DNA from: Ensifer sp. IC4062
GTDB taxonomy: Bacteria > Pseudomonadota > Alphaproteobacteria > Rhizobiales > Rhizobiaceae
NCBI RefSeq assembly: GCF_020193575.1
Contig: NZ_JADYVD010000004.1
Span: 124,001 to 188,000, forward strand
Length of the DNA stretch: 64,000 bases
Direction: 5' to 3'
Shown here: piece after piece, positions 26,174-34,617 of the stretch
Layout: each line of letters begins with the position of its first letter
Numbering within the stretch: the stretch's first letter is position 1
Translations under genes and position numbers: made by a program
Notes under the pieces: model-generated
The model's input: the letters and a program-made list of their open reading frames with translations, nothing else
Told to the model about the DNA's origin: nothing
The model's database searches: none

Positions 26174-26680
26174 ATGGCAAACGCGACAGAACACTTGCAG
26201 GACTGGCTCAGGGACGCGCATGCAATGGAAGAACAGGCAATCACCATGCTCACCAGCCAATCCGGACGGCTGGAAGACTATCCCGAACTCAAAGCCAGAA
26301 TAGACCTGCACCTGCAAGAAACTCGCGATCAGGCTGCAATGCTCGAGCAGTGCCTCAAGCGACTGAATGGCGGCACATCAACGGTCAAGGATATCAGCGG
26401 CAAGGTCATGGCCATCGGACAAAGTTTGAGCGGCCTCTTCGTTGAAGACGAGGTCGTGAAGGGAGCGCTGGCCAGCTACACCTTCGAACATATGGAAATT
26501 GCAAGCTACAGGATTCTCATCACTGCAGCCGACTGCGCGGGCGATCAGGAAACGAAGCGGATCTGCGAGACCATTCTGCAGCAAGAGGTTGCGATGGCCG
26601 AGTGGCTCGACCAGCATGCACCGGAGATCACGCGCAGGTTCCTGGAAAGTGACGATCGCAATGTGACGGCCAAACATTGA
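26174..26680 (+). CDS. YciF/DUF892 ferritin-like stress protein
   Basis: A 168-residue all-helical protein of the DUF892 (YciE/YciF) group: DWLRDAHAMEEQAITML at the start, LKARIDLHLQETRDQAAMLEQCL in helix 2, and later FEHMEIASYRILITAA and ILQQEVAMAEWLDQHA, which supply the Glu/His pattern of a di-iron ferritin-like fold. Relatives are induced by stress-response sigma factors. AAGGGAAC precedes the ATG at 26174 and an EcfG-type promoter lies just upstream. Confidence 0.9.
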   Translation: MANATEHLQDWLRDAHAMEEQAITMLTSQSGRLEDYPELKARIDLHLQETRDQAAMLEQCLKRLNGGTSTVKDISGKVMAIGQSLSGLFVEDEVVKGALASYTFEHMEIASYRILITAADCAGDQETKRICETILQQEVAMAEWLDQHAPEITRRFLESDDRNVTAKH

Positions 26681-26775
26681 TCCGATGCATCACCGTACCC
26701 GTTTCGTGCGGCCCATGGCGCGGACGTATTACGCAGAAGTCGGGCGTGGCGCCCGGCTACGGCAACCGTGCGCTT

Positions 26776-26800
26776 GGAACTTTCGGTCTTCACATCGGTT
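26776..26800 (+). promoter_or_regulatory. EcfG/RpoE2-type promoter
   Basis: GGAAC at 26776-26780, 16 bases, GGTT at 26797-26800, 24 bases before the ATG of the 57-residue membrane protein. Confidence 0.75.
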
Positions 26801-26823
26801 GGCCTTATTGAGGAGGCGCAACA

Positions 26824-26997
26824 ATGTTGATGGACTATCTTTGGCTACTGGTGACTGCAGGCGGGGCTTTCGTTCTTGGCGCTGCGCTCGCCTACGCGGT
26901 CATGCGGCAGAAGCGACTTCCGCCAGCCGTTAAGGAAGCGCAGAACCGAAAGGTCCGTAAACTCTACGGAGAATCGCAGGAAGAGAAGCCCCAGTGA
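26824..26997 (+). CDS. Small single-pass membrane protein
   Basis: A 57-residue protein with one N-terminal membrane helix (LWLLVTAGGAFVLGAALAYAV) and a basic cytoplasmic tail (MRQKRLPPAVKEAQNRKVRKLY). GAGGAGGCGCAACA precedes the ATG. The EcfG-type promoter and ribosome site make it a convincing stress-induced gene of unknown function. Confidence 0.8.
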   Translation: MLMDYLWLLVTAGGAFVLGAALAYAVMRQKRLPPAVKEAQNRKVRKLYGESQEEKPQ

Positions 26998-27119
26998 AGC
27001 CGCTCGGATAACTTTTCGGGAACGACCGGCAGCGTCGACAATCTCAGCAATGCGGCGCGGTCTCGGGCGGGTCCGGTTTTGCTGTTTAGGCCGACGAGAT
27101 TCGCCGTTCGCGCAGATCG

Positions 27120-27477
27120 CAATCCCGATCGCGCCCCTCGAAATATACGAGTCAGTGCTGCCGGAACCGCTCTACAAGCGAGGCGACGGCGTCGTCGTCC
27201 ATCGTGACATCGATGAACATGGCTTTGCGCCGCAGATGCGCCGCTCCGTCGAGCTGCTGAACGCTGTCCTTGTCCTGCAGCAGGCGGAGCACCGTCCACG
27301 GCATTGCACCGACCCGCGTTAGATCGTCTGCGGCATAGAACAAACGTGCGAAGCATTAAAGCGGCTCTGAAAGATATCCGTTCCGAGCTCGTCGCAGCGG
27401 TTCTAGATGAACGCGTAACCTTCGCGAAACAGCGCCAGTGTGCTCTCGAGCGACGATGTTTGCGGGACGGGCTTCAC
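27120..27477 (-). pseudogene. Remnant of a CYP152-type cytochrome P450 (fatty-acid peroxygenase)
   Basis: The minus strand translates, with interruptions, into the N-terminal part of a CYP152 P450: SSLESTLALFREGYAFI, an in-frame TAG, NRCDELGTDIFQSRF, then a frame change with about 16 residues missing, ARLFYAADDLTRVGAMP and a stretch ending QLDGAAHLRRKAMFIDVTM, and finally TGA where relatives have Trp. In this family the stretches are GYxFIxNR, the FYD motif, and the DGxxHxxRK motif around the heme-facing helix. The heme-binding C-terminal two thirds are absent. A possible GTG start near 27475 follows AAGGAGG. Confidence 0.75.
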
Positions 27478-27576
27478 CTTCTGCAAGCCTCCTTCCGTTG
27501 CCGAACTCTTCGACGCTGCGGATGTTCCTCCGCCTGAGATTCGGAACCGTTGCGCAGTGTCGCGGGTGACACCGTC

Positions 27577-27601
27577 GGAACAAACGAGGTGCAAGCCGGT
27601 T
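27577..27601 (+). promoter_or_regulatory. EcfG/RpoE2-type promoter
   Basis: GGAAC at 27577-27581, 16 bases, GGTT at 27598-27601, 27 bases before the next ATG. Confidence 0.75.
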
Positions 27602-27628
27602 GTTCTGCTGCGGTAGAAAGGAGCCATC

Positions 27629-27964
27629 ATGCCCAAACTGCCTGAGAGCAATCCCGCACAGGTGCGTGGCGATATCCAGCACGGGCGGACGGGAGACAAG
27701 AAGCGCGGCTTCGATCCTTCAGCGGCACCGTTGGAAACGGACGACGAGGCGGCCGGCATGCCCCTGACTTCAGAGGCGGCGGGGACAGCGAGAATCGGAC
27801 AGCGGCCGGACGGACACGCCGACACCTCTGCGGAGTACGGAGACGCAATGCGTCCCCTCCCCGCGGCCGAGCCCCGCCAAACGCCGAGCTATCGTCTGGT
27901 ACTCCTGGTAGCGGGCACTGTCGTCATAGCCGGCGTGCTTGCCCTCGTGATCGGTGCCGGTTGA
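27629..27964 (+). CDS. Hypothetical protein with C-terminal membrane anchor
   Basis: A 111-residue protein. Residues 1-85 are hydrophilic, rich in Asp/Glu/Pro/Ala and probably disordered; residues 88-109 form one membrane helix (LVLLVAGTVVIAGVLALVIGA). GAAAGGAGCCATC precedes the ATG. An EcfG-type promoter is immediately upstream. No domain recognised. Confidence 0.75.
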   Translation: MPKLPESNPAQVRGDIQHGRTGDKKRGFDPSAAPLETDDEAAGMPLTSEAAGTARIGQRPDGHADTSAEYGDAMRPLPAAEPRQTPSYRLVLLVAGTVVIAGVLALVIGAG

Positions 27965-28045
27965 TGGCGAGATCGAACGGCCGCGCGGAGAAAATGCTCC
28001 CATTGCCGCACAACCCACTTTTAAGGCAAGCGAAGGAGTTTTCGA

Positions 28046-28237
28046 ATGCCTGATCGCCGCGACGACAGAAGCAATCCGTTATCGAGACTGGCAGCCCAGG
28101 AAGAAGCCCTCTATCTGCGCCGTTCGTCGACACGTTTTCTCGAGTGCGCCATTCACCTCTGCGTGACCCACATGACGCTCAGCGAGGTGGCCGACCTGCT
28201 TGAGCAAGAGGCCCAGCAGCTTCGGCAACACGGGTGA
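28046..28237 (+). CDS. Small hypothetical protein
   Basis: A 63-residue, mostly helical protein (EEALYLRRSSTRFLECAIHL, TLSEVADLLEQEAQQL). GAAGGAG precedes the ATG at good spacing. It follows the membrane-anchored gene by 81 bases on the same strand and may share its EcfG-type promoter. No family recognised. Confidence 0.65.
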   Translation: MPDRRDDRSNPLSRLAAQEEALYLRRSSTRFLECAIHLCVTHMTLSEVADLLEQEAQQLRQHG

Positions 28238-28274
28238 CTTCGCTCTCGAAGAATTCGGCCAGGCGGCAGCAATG

Positions 28275-28307
28275 GATCATTTCGCTGTTTCAGTGCGTGA
28301 AATGATC
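28275..28307. terminator. Hairpin at the end of the glycan operon
   Basis: A perfect 9-bp inverted repeat (GATCATTTC and complement) with a 15-base loop, touching the stop of the minus-strand methyltransferase and lying between convergent units. No U-tract, so terminator function is uncertain. Confidence 0.4.
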
Positions 28308-29068
28308 TAACGAGCGACGATCCGCGGAACGGCCTCGTTCATGTATGGACGCTGCCCTCGCCGCACGAGATAGACCTCCCGTTCGGGATTGGCTTCGATG
28401 ACGAAGCCGGAACTGCGAAGCATCGCTTCCACGCCAGCCCTGTTCGGAATGAACCAATTGGTAGGATCGTCCGAGAAGCGGTGTTCGACAAAGAACAGCT
28501 TGGGATAATCGGGGCGATCGAAGATCTGCCACTCCTGAAAATCGTAGTCTGGCTCCACCGGCCCAACAAAGTCCGCACCGCGCTGCATGCACTGGAAGAG
28601 CATCTCCTCGCCGACAACATGCTCGTAGAGAAGGTCGAGTGCCAGCAGGGGATAGCGGAGATGGTAGAGAACACCCATAAAGAGAACCAGGTCGAATTTC
28701 TCGCGCAGTTGAGCAATGTCGTAGACGGACATCAATCTGAATTCGATGTCGATCCCATTCTGTGTGGCCGCGAATGTCGCCTGCCGCAAATAGCGAGGAT
28801 CCGAATCTATGCCGAGCACGCGGCCGGCATTGCGGCGTTTCATTTCCTGCGCGTAGAACCCCGCATTGCAACCGATGTCGAGGACGCTTCTCCCTCCGAG
28901 GTCATCCGGAACGACATGTTTGAAAGTCTTCCATTTGATCGCGGGATAATCTCCGAGAAAGTGATCGGGCGATGTCTCGACGCCCCTTATCCGCATGTTG
29001 TGAAACCATGGCCCCAGCGCCGCGACCTGATCCTCTATCGTCATGCAGTCTTGCATCTGCTGAGCCAT
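28307..29068 (-). CDS. SAM-dependent methyltransferase of the glycan operon
   Basis: A 253-residue class I methyltransferase. The SAM-binding motif I is VLDIGCNAGFYA near residue 63, with a GIDSDPRYLRQA motif II and FDLVLFMGVLYHLRYPLLAL for motif IV and beyond. It resembles the CmoB-like methyltransferases filed as TIGR04290, which are not tied to tRNA modification. It is the last gene of the operon, starting two bases after the decarboxylase-like gene, so its substrate is probably a sugar or glycan made by the cluster. The ATG at 29068 is preferred to an in-frame TTG six bases upstream. Confidence 0.85.
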   Translation of the reverse strand: MAQQMQDCMTIEDQVAALGPWFHNMRIRGVETSPDHFLGDYPAIKWKTFKHVVPDDLGGRSVLDIGCNAGFYAQEMKRRNAGRVLGIDSDPRYLRQATFAATQNGIDIEFRLMSVYDIAQLREKFDLVLFMGVLYHLRYPLLALDLLYEHVVGEEMLFQCMQRGADFVGPVEPDYDFQEWQIFDRPDYPKLFFVEHRFSDDPTNWFIPNRAGVEAMLRSSGFVIEANPEREVYLVRRGQRPYMNEAVPRIVAR

Positions 29069-29070
29069 GA

Positions 29071-30111
29071 TCAAAGATCCTGGGAGAGGACAGGTTGTTG
29101 CGGACGGCGGCGGGCGCGACCCGGCCGGCGCACGGCCTGCTGCTTCGCCAGCGTGCTCTGGAACCAGGCAATCGTGTGTGATAGCCCTTCCTGCAGTGCT
29201 ACTTTCGGTTGCCAGCCAAGAAGCGTTCTGGCCCTCGCGATATCCGGTCGGCGGCGCTGCGGGTCGTCCGGAGGCAAGGGCGCATGGACGATTGTCGAGG
29301 CACTCGCGACCTTAGACAACACCAGTTCGGCCAATTCTATGACCGTAAATTCTCCCGGATTTCCAAGGTTTACGGGGACGCCCGGATTAGGCTGGCGATT
29401 CATCAGCTTGATCAGTCCCTCAACGAGGTCGGATACATAGCAGAACGAACGCGTTTGCGCACCACTACCATAGATCGTAAGCGGTTCGTTTTTCAGGGCC
29501 TGGACGATGAAGTTCGAGACGATCCGGCCGTCATTGGGCTGCATGTACGGACCGTAGGTGTTGAAGATGCGAGCAACGCGCACATCCACGTTTCCGGCCC
29601 TCAGACTGTCGAAGCACAAAGCCTCCGCCGCGCGCTTGCCTTCGTCATAGCACGCCCGCGGCCCGGTGCAGTTGACGTGTCCCCAGTAGTCCTCCTGCTG
29701 CGGATGCTCCTCGGGATCGCCGTAGATCTCGCTCGTGGACGCCTGAAGGAAAACGGCTCCATGCCGCTCGGCGAGCCGTAGGAGGTTGCCTGTCCCCGTC
29801 ACACTGGTCATCATCGTGTGGATCGGATCAGCCTGGTATGACGGCGGCGAGGCGGGGCAGGCCAGGTTATAGATGTGGTCGAGCGGCTCATCGACCACGA
29901 TATCGTCGCAGACATCCTGCTCGATCACCGTGAAATAGGGATTTCCCTTGAGACTGCTCACATTGGCAGGGGAACCGGTGAGATAGTTGTCGAGGCAGAT
30001 CACCCGATTGCCGGCGTCCAGAAGCGCTGAACAGAGATGGGATCCGACAAAACCGGCCCCACCGGCGACGAGGATAACCTTTCCTTGACTTGCGCGATTT
30101 CTTCTTGCCAT
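29071..30111 (-). CDS. UDP-glucuronate decarboxylase-like NAD-dependent sugar epimerase
   Basis: A 346-residue extended short-chain dehydrogenase. The NAD motif GGAGFVGSH and catalytic YxxxK (YDEGK) are intact. The segments EQDVCDD, IYNLACPASPP, CTGPRACYDEGKRAAE and ARIFNTYGPYMQPNDGR are characteristic of UDP-glucuronate decarboxylases, which give UDP-xylose. The C-terminal 25 residues are Arg/Pro-rich and atypical. AAAGGAG precedes the ATG at 30111. If it makes UDP-xylose, the xylosidase-like gene in the neighbouring plus-strand unit gains meaning. Confidence 0.85.
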   Translation of the reverse strand: MARRNRASQGKVILVAGGAGFVGSHLCSALLDAGNRVICLDNYLTGSPANVSSLKGNPYFTVIEQDVCDDIVVDEPLDHIYNLACPASPPSYQADPIHTMMTSVTGTGNLLRLAERHGAVFLQASTSEIYGDPEEHPQQEDYWGHVNCTGPRACYDEGKRAAEALCFDSLRAGNVDVRVARIFNTYGPYMQPNDGRIVSNFIVQALKNEPLTIYGSGAQTRSFCYVSDLVEGLIKLMNRQPNPGVPVNLGNPGEFTVIELAELVLSKVASASTIVHAPLPPDDPQRRRPDIARARTLLGWQPKVALQEGLSHTIAWFQSTLAKQQAVRRPGRARRRPQQPVLSQDL

Positions 30112-30131
30112 GGGCCGTTCTCCTTTCGGTG

Positions 30132-31250
30132 TTAGACAGGAAATCTCCGTTCGGAGTGTCTCGTGGCGAGATTGGTTTTGAGTGCGACGGTTTCTATTGC
30201 TTCCACGAGGGTCGTGGCGCGAGCCGCTGCGCTGTGCGCCTGCACGACACGCTGATGAGCACAATCGGCATACGCCTGACGCTGTTGTTCGGTGAGATGC
30301 GTCAGTGCCGCGACGACATCGCCGCTGTCCTGTGCGATGACGGCAGCCTCCCCCGGTGGAAAGAAGCTGTCGATCCCTTCCCACCAATCGCTGATCAACG
30401 GCGTCCGGCACGCGGCCGCCTCGAAGAGCCGGACGCTCGGTGACCAACCGGCCGCCACCATGTCGGCGCGTGTTATGTTCAGGGTGAATCGCTGGCGGCT
30501 GTAGAATTCAGCGTGCTCGGAAGGCGGCAGATGCTCGATACGCGCCACATTCTTCGGCCAGCGGATGTCGGCGGGATAGCTTGGTCCGGCAACGACAAAG
30601 CGCATCTCCGGCAATTGCCGCGCGGGTTCCAACAACAAACGTTCGAGAGTGGGCTGTCTGTCACGGCTGAAGGTGCCGAGGTAGCCAAGGTCCCAGTCCC
30701 TTGGCGCGTCGGTGTTGCGATAGAAGTCGAGATCAACGGCGCAGTAGAGTGCCACTGGGCGTCTCGCGCCAAACTCGTCGCGCAGCCGATCGAGCGTGCC
30801 GCCACCGGAAAAGGAAAAGTAGAGATCGAAGAGCGGAACCTGTCGACGGGCGAGATATTCCTCGTCGCCGCCGGCGAGCTTGGCGAGCGTCACGGGCGTG
30901 TCGATGTCGTAGAAGCACAATCGCTTGGGGGAGAGATCGACAACGGTGTCGATGAGTTCCACCCCTTCCGGCACATAAGACCCGATGACGATGGCATCAG
31001 CCCCGGCCAACGTGCCAGCATGCCGCGCGAGTAATTCGTCGATGCTCCTATAGAGGACGAGCTCGCAAAAGTCCGACGCGACGATGTCGCGGTGGCAGGC
31101 GTACCACGGTACGTCCCGTTCCAGGAAGGTCACTTTGTGCCCGGCCGCGTGGACGCCGCGAAGCAATGCCCGATAGGTGGTCGCATGGCCGTTACCCCAG
31201 GACGAGGATAGCGAGAGACCGAGGACGACGATATCGAGCGCGCGGTTCAT
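30132..31250 (-). CDS. CgeB-like glycosyltransferase, copy 1
   Basis: A 372-residue GT-B-fold protein. The N-terminus starts IVVLGLSLSSSWGNGHATTYRALLRGV, and the C-terminal nucleotide-sugar domain includes WDLGYLGTFSRDRQPTLERLL and FEAAACRTPLISDWWEGIDSFFPPGEA, typical of spore-maturation CgeB/group-1 transferases. It overlaps the next upstream GT (ATGA). It has the same layout as two tandem neighbours and probably acts in a step of the same glycan. Confidence 0.85.
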   Translation of the reverse strand: MNRALDIVVLGLSLSSSWGNGHATTYRALLRGVHAAGHKVTFLERDVPWYACHRDIVASDFCELVLYRSIDELLARHAGTLAGADAIVIGSYVPEGVELIDTVVDLSPKRLCFYDIDTPVTLAKLAGGDEEYLARRQVPLFDLYFSFSGGGTLDRLRDEFGARRPVALYCAVDLDFYRNTDAPRDWDLGYLGTFSRDRQPTLERLLLEPARQLPEMRFVVAGPSYPADIRWPKNVARIEHLPPSEHAEFYSRQRFTLNITRADMVAAGWSPSVRLFEAAACRTPLISDWWEGIDSFFPPGEAAVIAQDSGDVVAALTHLTEQQRQAYADCAHQRVVQAHSAAARATTLVEAIETVALKTNLATRHSERRFPV

Positions 31251-32335
31251 TCGGCTGCCTCCATCTGGCGCGCCCGATTCCGCAAAACACGGTCAACTTC
31301 CTCCGCGCGATGTGCGTAGGTGTGCTCGGCGAGCACGCGACTACGCGCCCGCTCACCGATTTTTTTGGCGCCGGTGGGCGTAAGCTCGCGCATGAGTTCG
31401 GCGACGTCCCGTCCGTCTCTGGCGACGAGCACTTCCTCTCCGGGTGTCAGGAAGAGTTCGATGCCTTCCCATGCGTCAGTGATCAAGCAGGCGCCCGCCC
31501 CAGCCGCCTCGAAGACGCGGGTCGCCGGCGAGAAGCCATTCTCCGCCATGCTTGCGCGCGAAATGTTCAGAACGGCAGTCGGCGTCGCGTTGAAGGCGTT
31601 GTGGTCGGCAGTGGGAACGTGGCCTATGTAGCTGACATTCTGAGGCATGGGCTTGTCGTCCCAGCCGGCTCCGCCGAGCAGGAATCGCCGATCTCCGACC
31701 TCGGCAGCGGGGTCGAGGAAAAAGGCTTCCACGCGCGTCTCTCGATCGGGCAAGCGGTTGCCGAGGAAGGCGAGATCAGCAGCAAAACGCGGATCCGCGG
31801 GTACGGGATGGTGAGTCTCAGGATCGACGCCATTGTAGATGGGGACACAGTCCCGGGCACCCATGGCGCGATAGGACTCGACCACAGGATCGCCGCCGCC
31901 ATAGGTCAACACGAGATCCAGCGAAGAAAGCGCACGGCGGACGGGGTGATCGGGTGCCGCCCTCAACTCCGCAAGGGTGGCGGGTGCATCGACATCCCAG
32001 AAAATCCTCAACGCAGTCGGATTTGCCGATCCCATGATCTCCGCGAGCAGCAGGTCGTCCTCGAAGCCGACACCGCTGGCCTTGACAACGACATCGGCAT
32101 CGGCGGCTTCCGCCGCGACACGCTTCAATGCCGCGACCGTTCCCTGATAGACCACAACCCTGCACCAGTCCGGCACGTCGATATCGCGGTATCTCTGCCG
32201 ATCGTAGACGTCCGGCTCATAAAAGGTGATTTGATATCCACGCGCCGCAAGCGCCCGGAGCAACCCGCGATAATAGGTTGCTGCGCCGTTCCAGTAGGCC
32301 GAAAGGAGGCTCGATCCATAAAAAGCGATCCTCAT
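31247..32335 (-). CDS. CgeB-like glycosyltransferase, copy 2
   Basis: A 362-residue paralogue of its neighbours: IAFYGSSLLSAYWNGAATYYRGLLRAL at the N-terminus, ADLAFLGNRLPDRETRVEAFFL in the middle and FEAAGAGACLITDAWEGIELFLTPGEEV near the C-terminus. It overlaps both neighbours by four bases. Sugar specificity cannot be read from sequence. Confidence 0.85.
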   Translation of the reverse strand: MRIAFYGSSLLSAYWNGAATYYRGLLRALAARGYQITFYEPDVYDRQRYRDIDVPDWCRVVVYQGTVAALKRVAAEAADADVVVKASGVGFEDDLLLAEIMGSANPTALRIFWDVDAPATLAELRAAPDHPVRRALSSLDLVLTYGGGDPVVESYRAMGARDCVPIYNGVDPETHHPVPADPRFAADLAFLGNRLPDRETRVEAFFLDPAAEVGDRRFLLGGAGWDDKPMPQNVSYIGHVPTADHNAFNATPTAVLNISRASMAENGFSPATRVFEAAGAGACLITDAWEGIELFLTPGEEVLVARDGRDVAELMRELTPTGAKKIGERARSRVLAEHTYAHRAEEVDRVLRNRARQMEAAE

Positions 32336-33462
32336 ATCGCGACCTCCCTTGAAGTGATGCGATCGTCCTCGACCTTTTTCAGCCGGTACGAAGCAACGAT
32401 GTCGAGAAGTTCGTCCACGCGATGGCGGCAGGTATGGCGCGCCCGGATTGTTTCCAAGCCGGAGGCAGCCAGTTCCTCTGCGAAGGCCGGCTCTGAGAGC
32501 ACCTGGCGTATCAGGCGCGTCATCTCCTTGCCATTGCGGGCAAAAAGGAAATCGGTGCCGGCGCGGAACAGACCTTCCGCATCACTCCACGGCGCCGAGA
32601 TCAGCGGAATGCCGCAGGCAAGCGCTTCAAAGACCCGGATAGTCGGTATGCCCGGCAATGCCTCGACATAGGGTCGCCGAGGAATATGCACGGTCGCCCG
32701 ATGTTCGGCGAAAGCCCGCGGAACCGCCGCGTTCGCAAGCCAGCCGCCGTAGTCTATTCGCGCCGCACGCAGGGCCTTGAGCGCAGTGTCGGGATATCTC
32801 ACGCCCCGCACCGTTGCCGTAAGCTTCAGTTGTCGCGCGGGCTCGATGAGGAAGGACGAGATCTCGGCGCTGCGCTCATCATCGCCCCAATTGCCGATCC
32901 AGACGAGATCGCCGTTTTTGTCGGACGGAATTGGATGGAACAGCGACGTATCGGCTGCTTCATGCCACGTGAAGACGTGCCTTCCCCAGCCGGCGCTGAG
33001 ATATCGTTCGCGGAGCGCCTCGCCGAAGGCCAGGACAAAGTCGTATCCGGAAAGGTCCAGCCGGGCGACAGCGCGCTTGGCGGTGACGGCGCGATGATGT
33101 GTATCGTGAAATGCGAGCGTGAAGCTGCCACCCGCGTGACGGATGCGGCCGAGCCGAGCGACTAGCTCAGGATCGGACCATTCATGTACGACGACCAGAT
33201 CGGCCTCGCTGACCGCGGCCTCGTGGTCGAAATCGGCGCCATAGATCTCAACACGTAGATCGGGAAAGTGCTTGCGGAACGCTGCAATCGGCCCGACACC
33301 CTGATCCGCGATCAGGTTGAGCCGGCTCCAGGAATCGCGCGGTTCGAGCGCCACGGCCTCGTGCCCCCGTCTCAGGAGTTCCCGCATAACACCACGCAGG
33401 AAGTGGGCATTGCCGTGGTTCCAGTCGGAAACAAGCGAATGAGTGTAGAAGAGAAATCGCAT
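32332..33462 (-). CDS. CgeB-like glycosyltransferase, copy 3
   Basis: A 376-residue paralogue: LFYTHSLVSDWNHGNAHFLRGVMREL at the start, DLVWIGNWGDDERSAEISSFLI in the middle and FEALACGIPLISAPWSDAEGLFRAGTDF towards the end. It starts four bases after the GT4-like gene ends (33466) and overlaps copy 2. It is one of three tandem transferases of this type in the operon. Confidence 0.85.
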   Translation of the reverse strand: MRFLFYTHSLVSDWNHGNAHFLRGVMRELLRRGHEAVALEPRDSWSRLNLIADQGVGPIAAFRKHFPDLRVEIYGADFDHEAAVSEADLVVVHEWSDPELVARLGRIRHAGGSFTLAFHDTHHRAVTAKRAVARLDLSGYDFVLAFGEALRERYLSAGWGRHVFTWHEAADTSLFHPIPSDKNGDLVWIGNWGDDERSAEISSFLIEPARQLKLTATVRGVRYPDTALKALRAARIDYGGWLANAAVPRAFAEHRATVHIPRRPYVEALPGIPTIRVFEALACGIPLISAPWSDAEGLFRAGTDFLFARNGKEMTRLIRQVLSEPAFAEELAASGLETIRARHTCRHRVDELLDIVASYRLKKVEDDRITSREVAI

Positions 33463-33465
33463 CGG

Positions 33466-34617
33466 TCACTCCGCAGCCGTCAATCGAGGAGACCTGCGCA
33501 TGGCTTGCCGATAGGCGGCAAGCACCGCCTCGCGCTGCGCTTCGATGGAAAATTCGCTCGAACGTAATCGTGCCCGCTGACCGAGCTCGGCCCTGAGCTC
33601 TGTATCATTCGTCAAAGCATTAACTGCCCTCGCGAGCGCGGCCGGATCACGCGGATCGGCGAACACGGCGGCACCGTCCCAAAGCTCACGATAGGTGCCG
33701 ATGTCGGCAAGCACCAAGGCTGCGCCGGCGCACGCCGCCTCTAGTGCCACAAGTCCGAACGGTTCGTAGATCGACGGTGAGACGACGATCGCCGCCGTCG
33801 ACATCAACGCCAAGATCTGATCGTGACTGAGTTCTCCTCGATAATCGGCGTGTTGGATCGCCAAACGCTCGCGGTTTGGGCCATCGCATGCCCCGGCCAT
33901 GAGCACTGGCCAGCGGATATGCGCGGCCGCCTGATCCAGCACCGCACCGTTTTTGCCCTCGTCCCACCACCGGCCCGCGGCAAAAACGAAATTCTTCTTG
34001 GGCATTATCGGACCAGAGTTTCGGCTGCCATTGTGGACGACCCTGAGATCGTCGATCCGGCCATAGCAGCGCACGAGGCCCGCAGCATGGCTCGAGCTCG
34101 GTGCCAGAACCACGTCGGCACGGTCGAAACCCAGCCGGTTCAGCCGCTTCTGCCAGAGCCACTCCCGCGGCAAGCCGGAAGCACGCACGGTATCGAACCA
34201 GGTGGCGACGCACGAATGCGAGACCACGACGACAGGCGTTTGCGCCGGAAAACTGGCCGCCTGCGACGGCAGATTCAGATGCAGCAGATCGACCGAATGC
34301 CTCAGCGAAAGTTCAGTGAGTAGGTCCGCGACTACATCGAGCTCACTTTCATGGCGGGCCATCCAGTCGAGTGGTGCAGCAAACCACTCGAGCGTGCCGA
34401 TACGCATAGCCTCGCACCTCTGATGCGCCGAAGGCTCTGGGCCGAAGCCAACGAAAAGCGTTTCCACGCCAACAGCTCGAATGGCGTCGGCGACTTCCAT
34501 CGCGTAGCGCCATACACCGCCCACCGCATCGACGCTCATCATGATCCGCCGCGGCAGTCGGCCTCGAGTGCTGTCATGACCGAGAGCGCGAAGGGCGGAA
34601 CCGGGGCGATCGCTCAT
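33466..34617 (-). CDS. Glycosyltransferase family 4-like protein
   Basis: A 383-residue GT-B enzyme. It has the acceptor-side start SVDAVGGVWRYAMEVADAI and the donor-site motif SPSIYEPFGLVALEAACAGAALVLADIGTY with the E-x7-E pattern of retaining GT4 enzymes. The start at 34617 overlaps the stop of the epimerase upstream as ATGA; earlier in-frame codons lack support. It differs from the CgeB trio and probably transfers a hexose to the growing chain. Confidence 0.88.
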   Translation of the reverse strand: MSDRPGSALRALGHDSTRGRLPRRIMMSVDAVGGVWRYAMEVADAIRAVGVETLFVGFGPEPSAHQRCEAMRIGTLEWFAAPLDWMARHESELDVVADLLTELSLRHSVDLLHLNLPSQAASFPAQTPVVVVSHSCVATWFDTVRASGLPREWLWQKRLNRLGFDRADVVLAPSSSHAAGLVRCYGRIDDLRVVHNGSRNSGPIMPKKNFVFAAGRWWDEGKNGAVLDQAAAHIRWPVLMAGACDGPNRERLAIQHADYRGELSHDQILALMSTAAIVVSPSIYEPFGLVALEAACAGAALVLADIGTYRELWDGAAVFADPRDPAALARAVNALTNDTELRAELGQRARLRSSEFSIEAQREAVLAAYRQAMRRSPRLTAAE

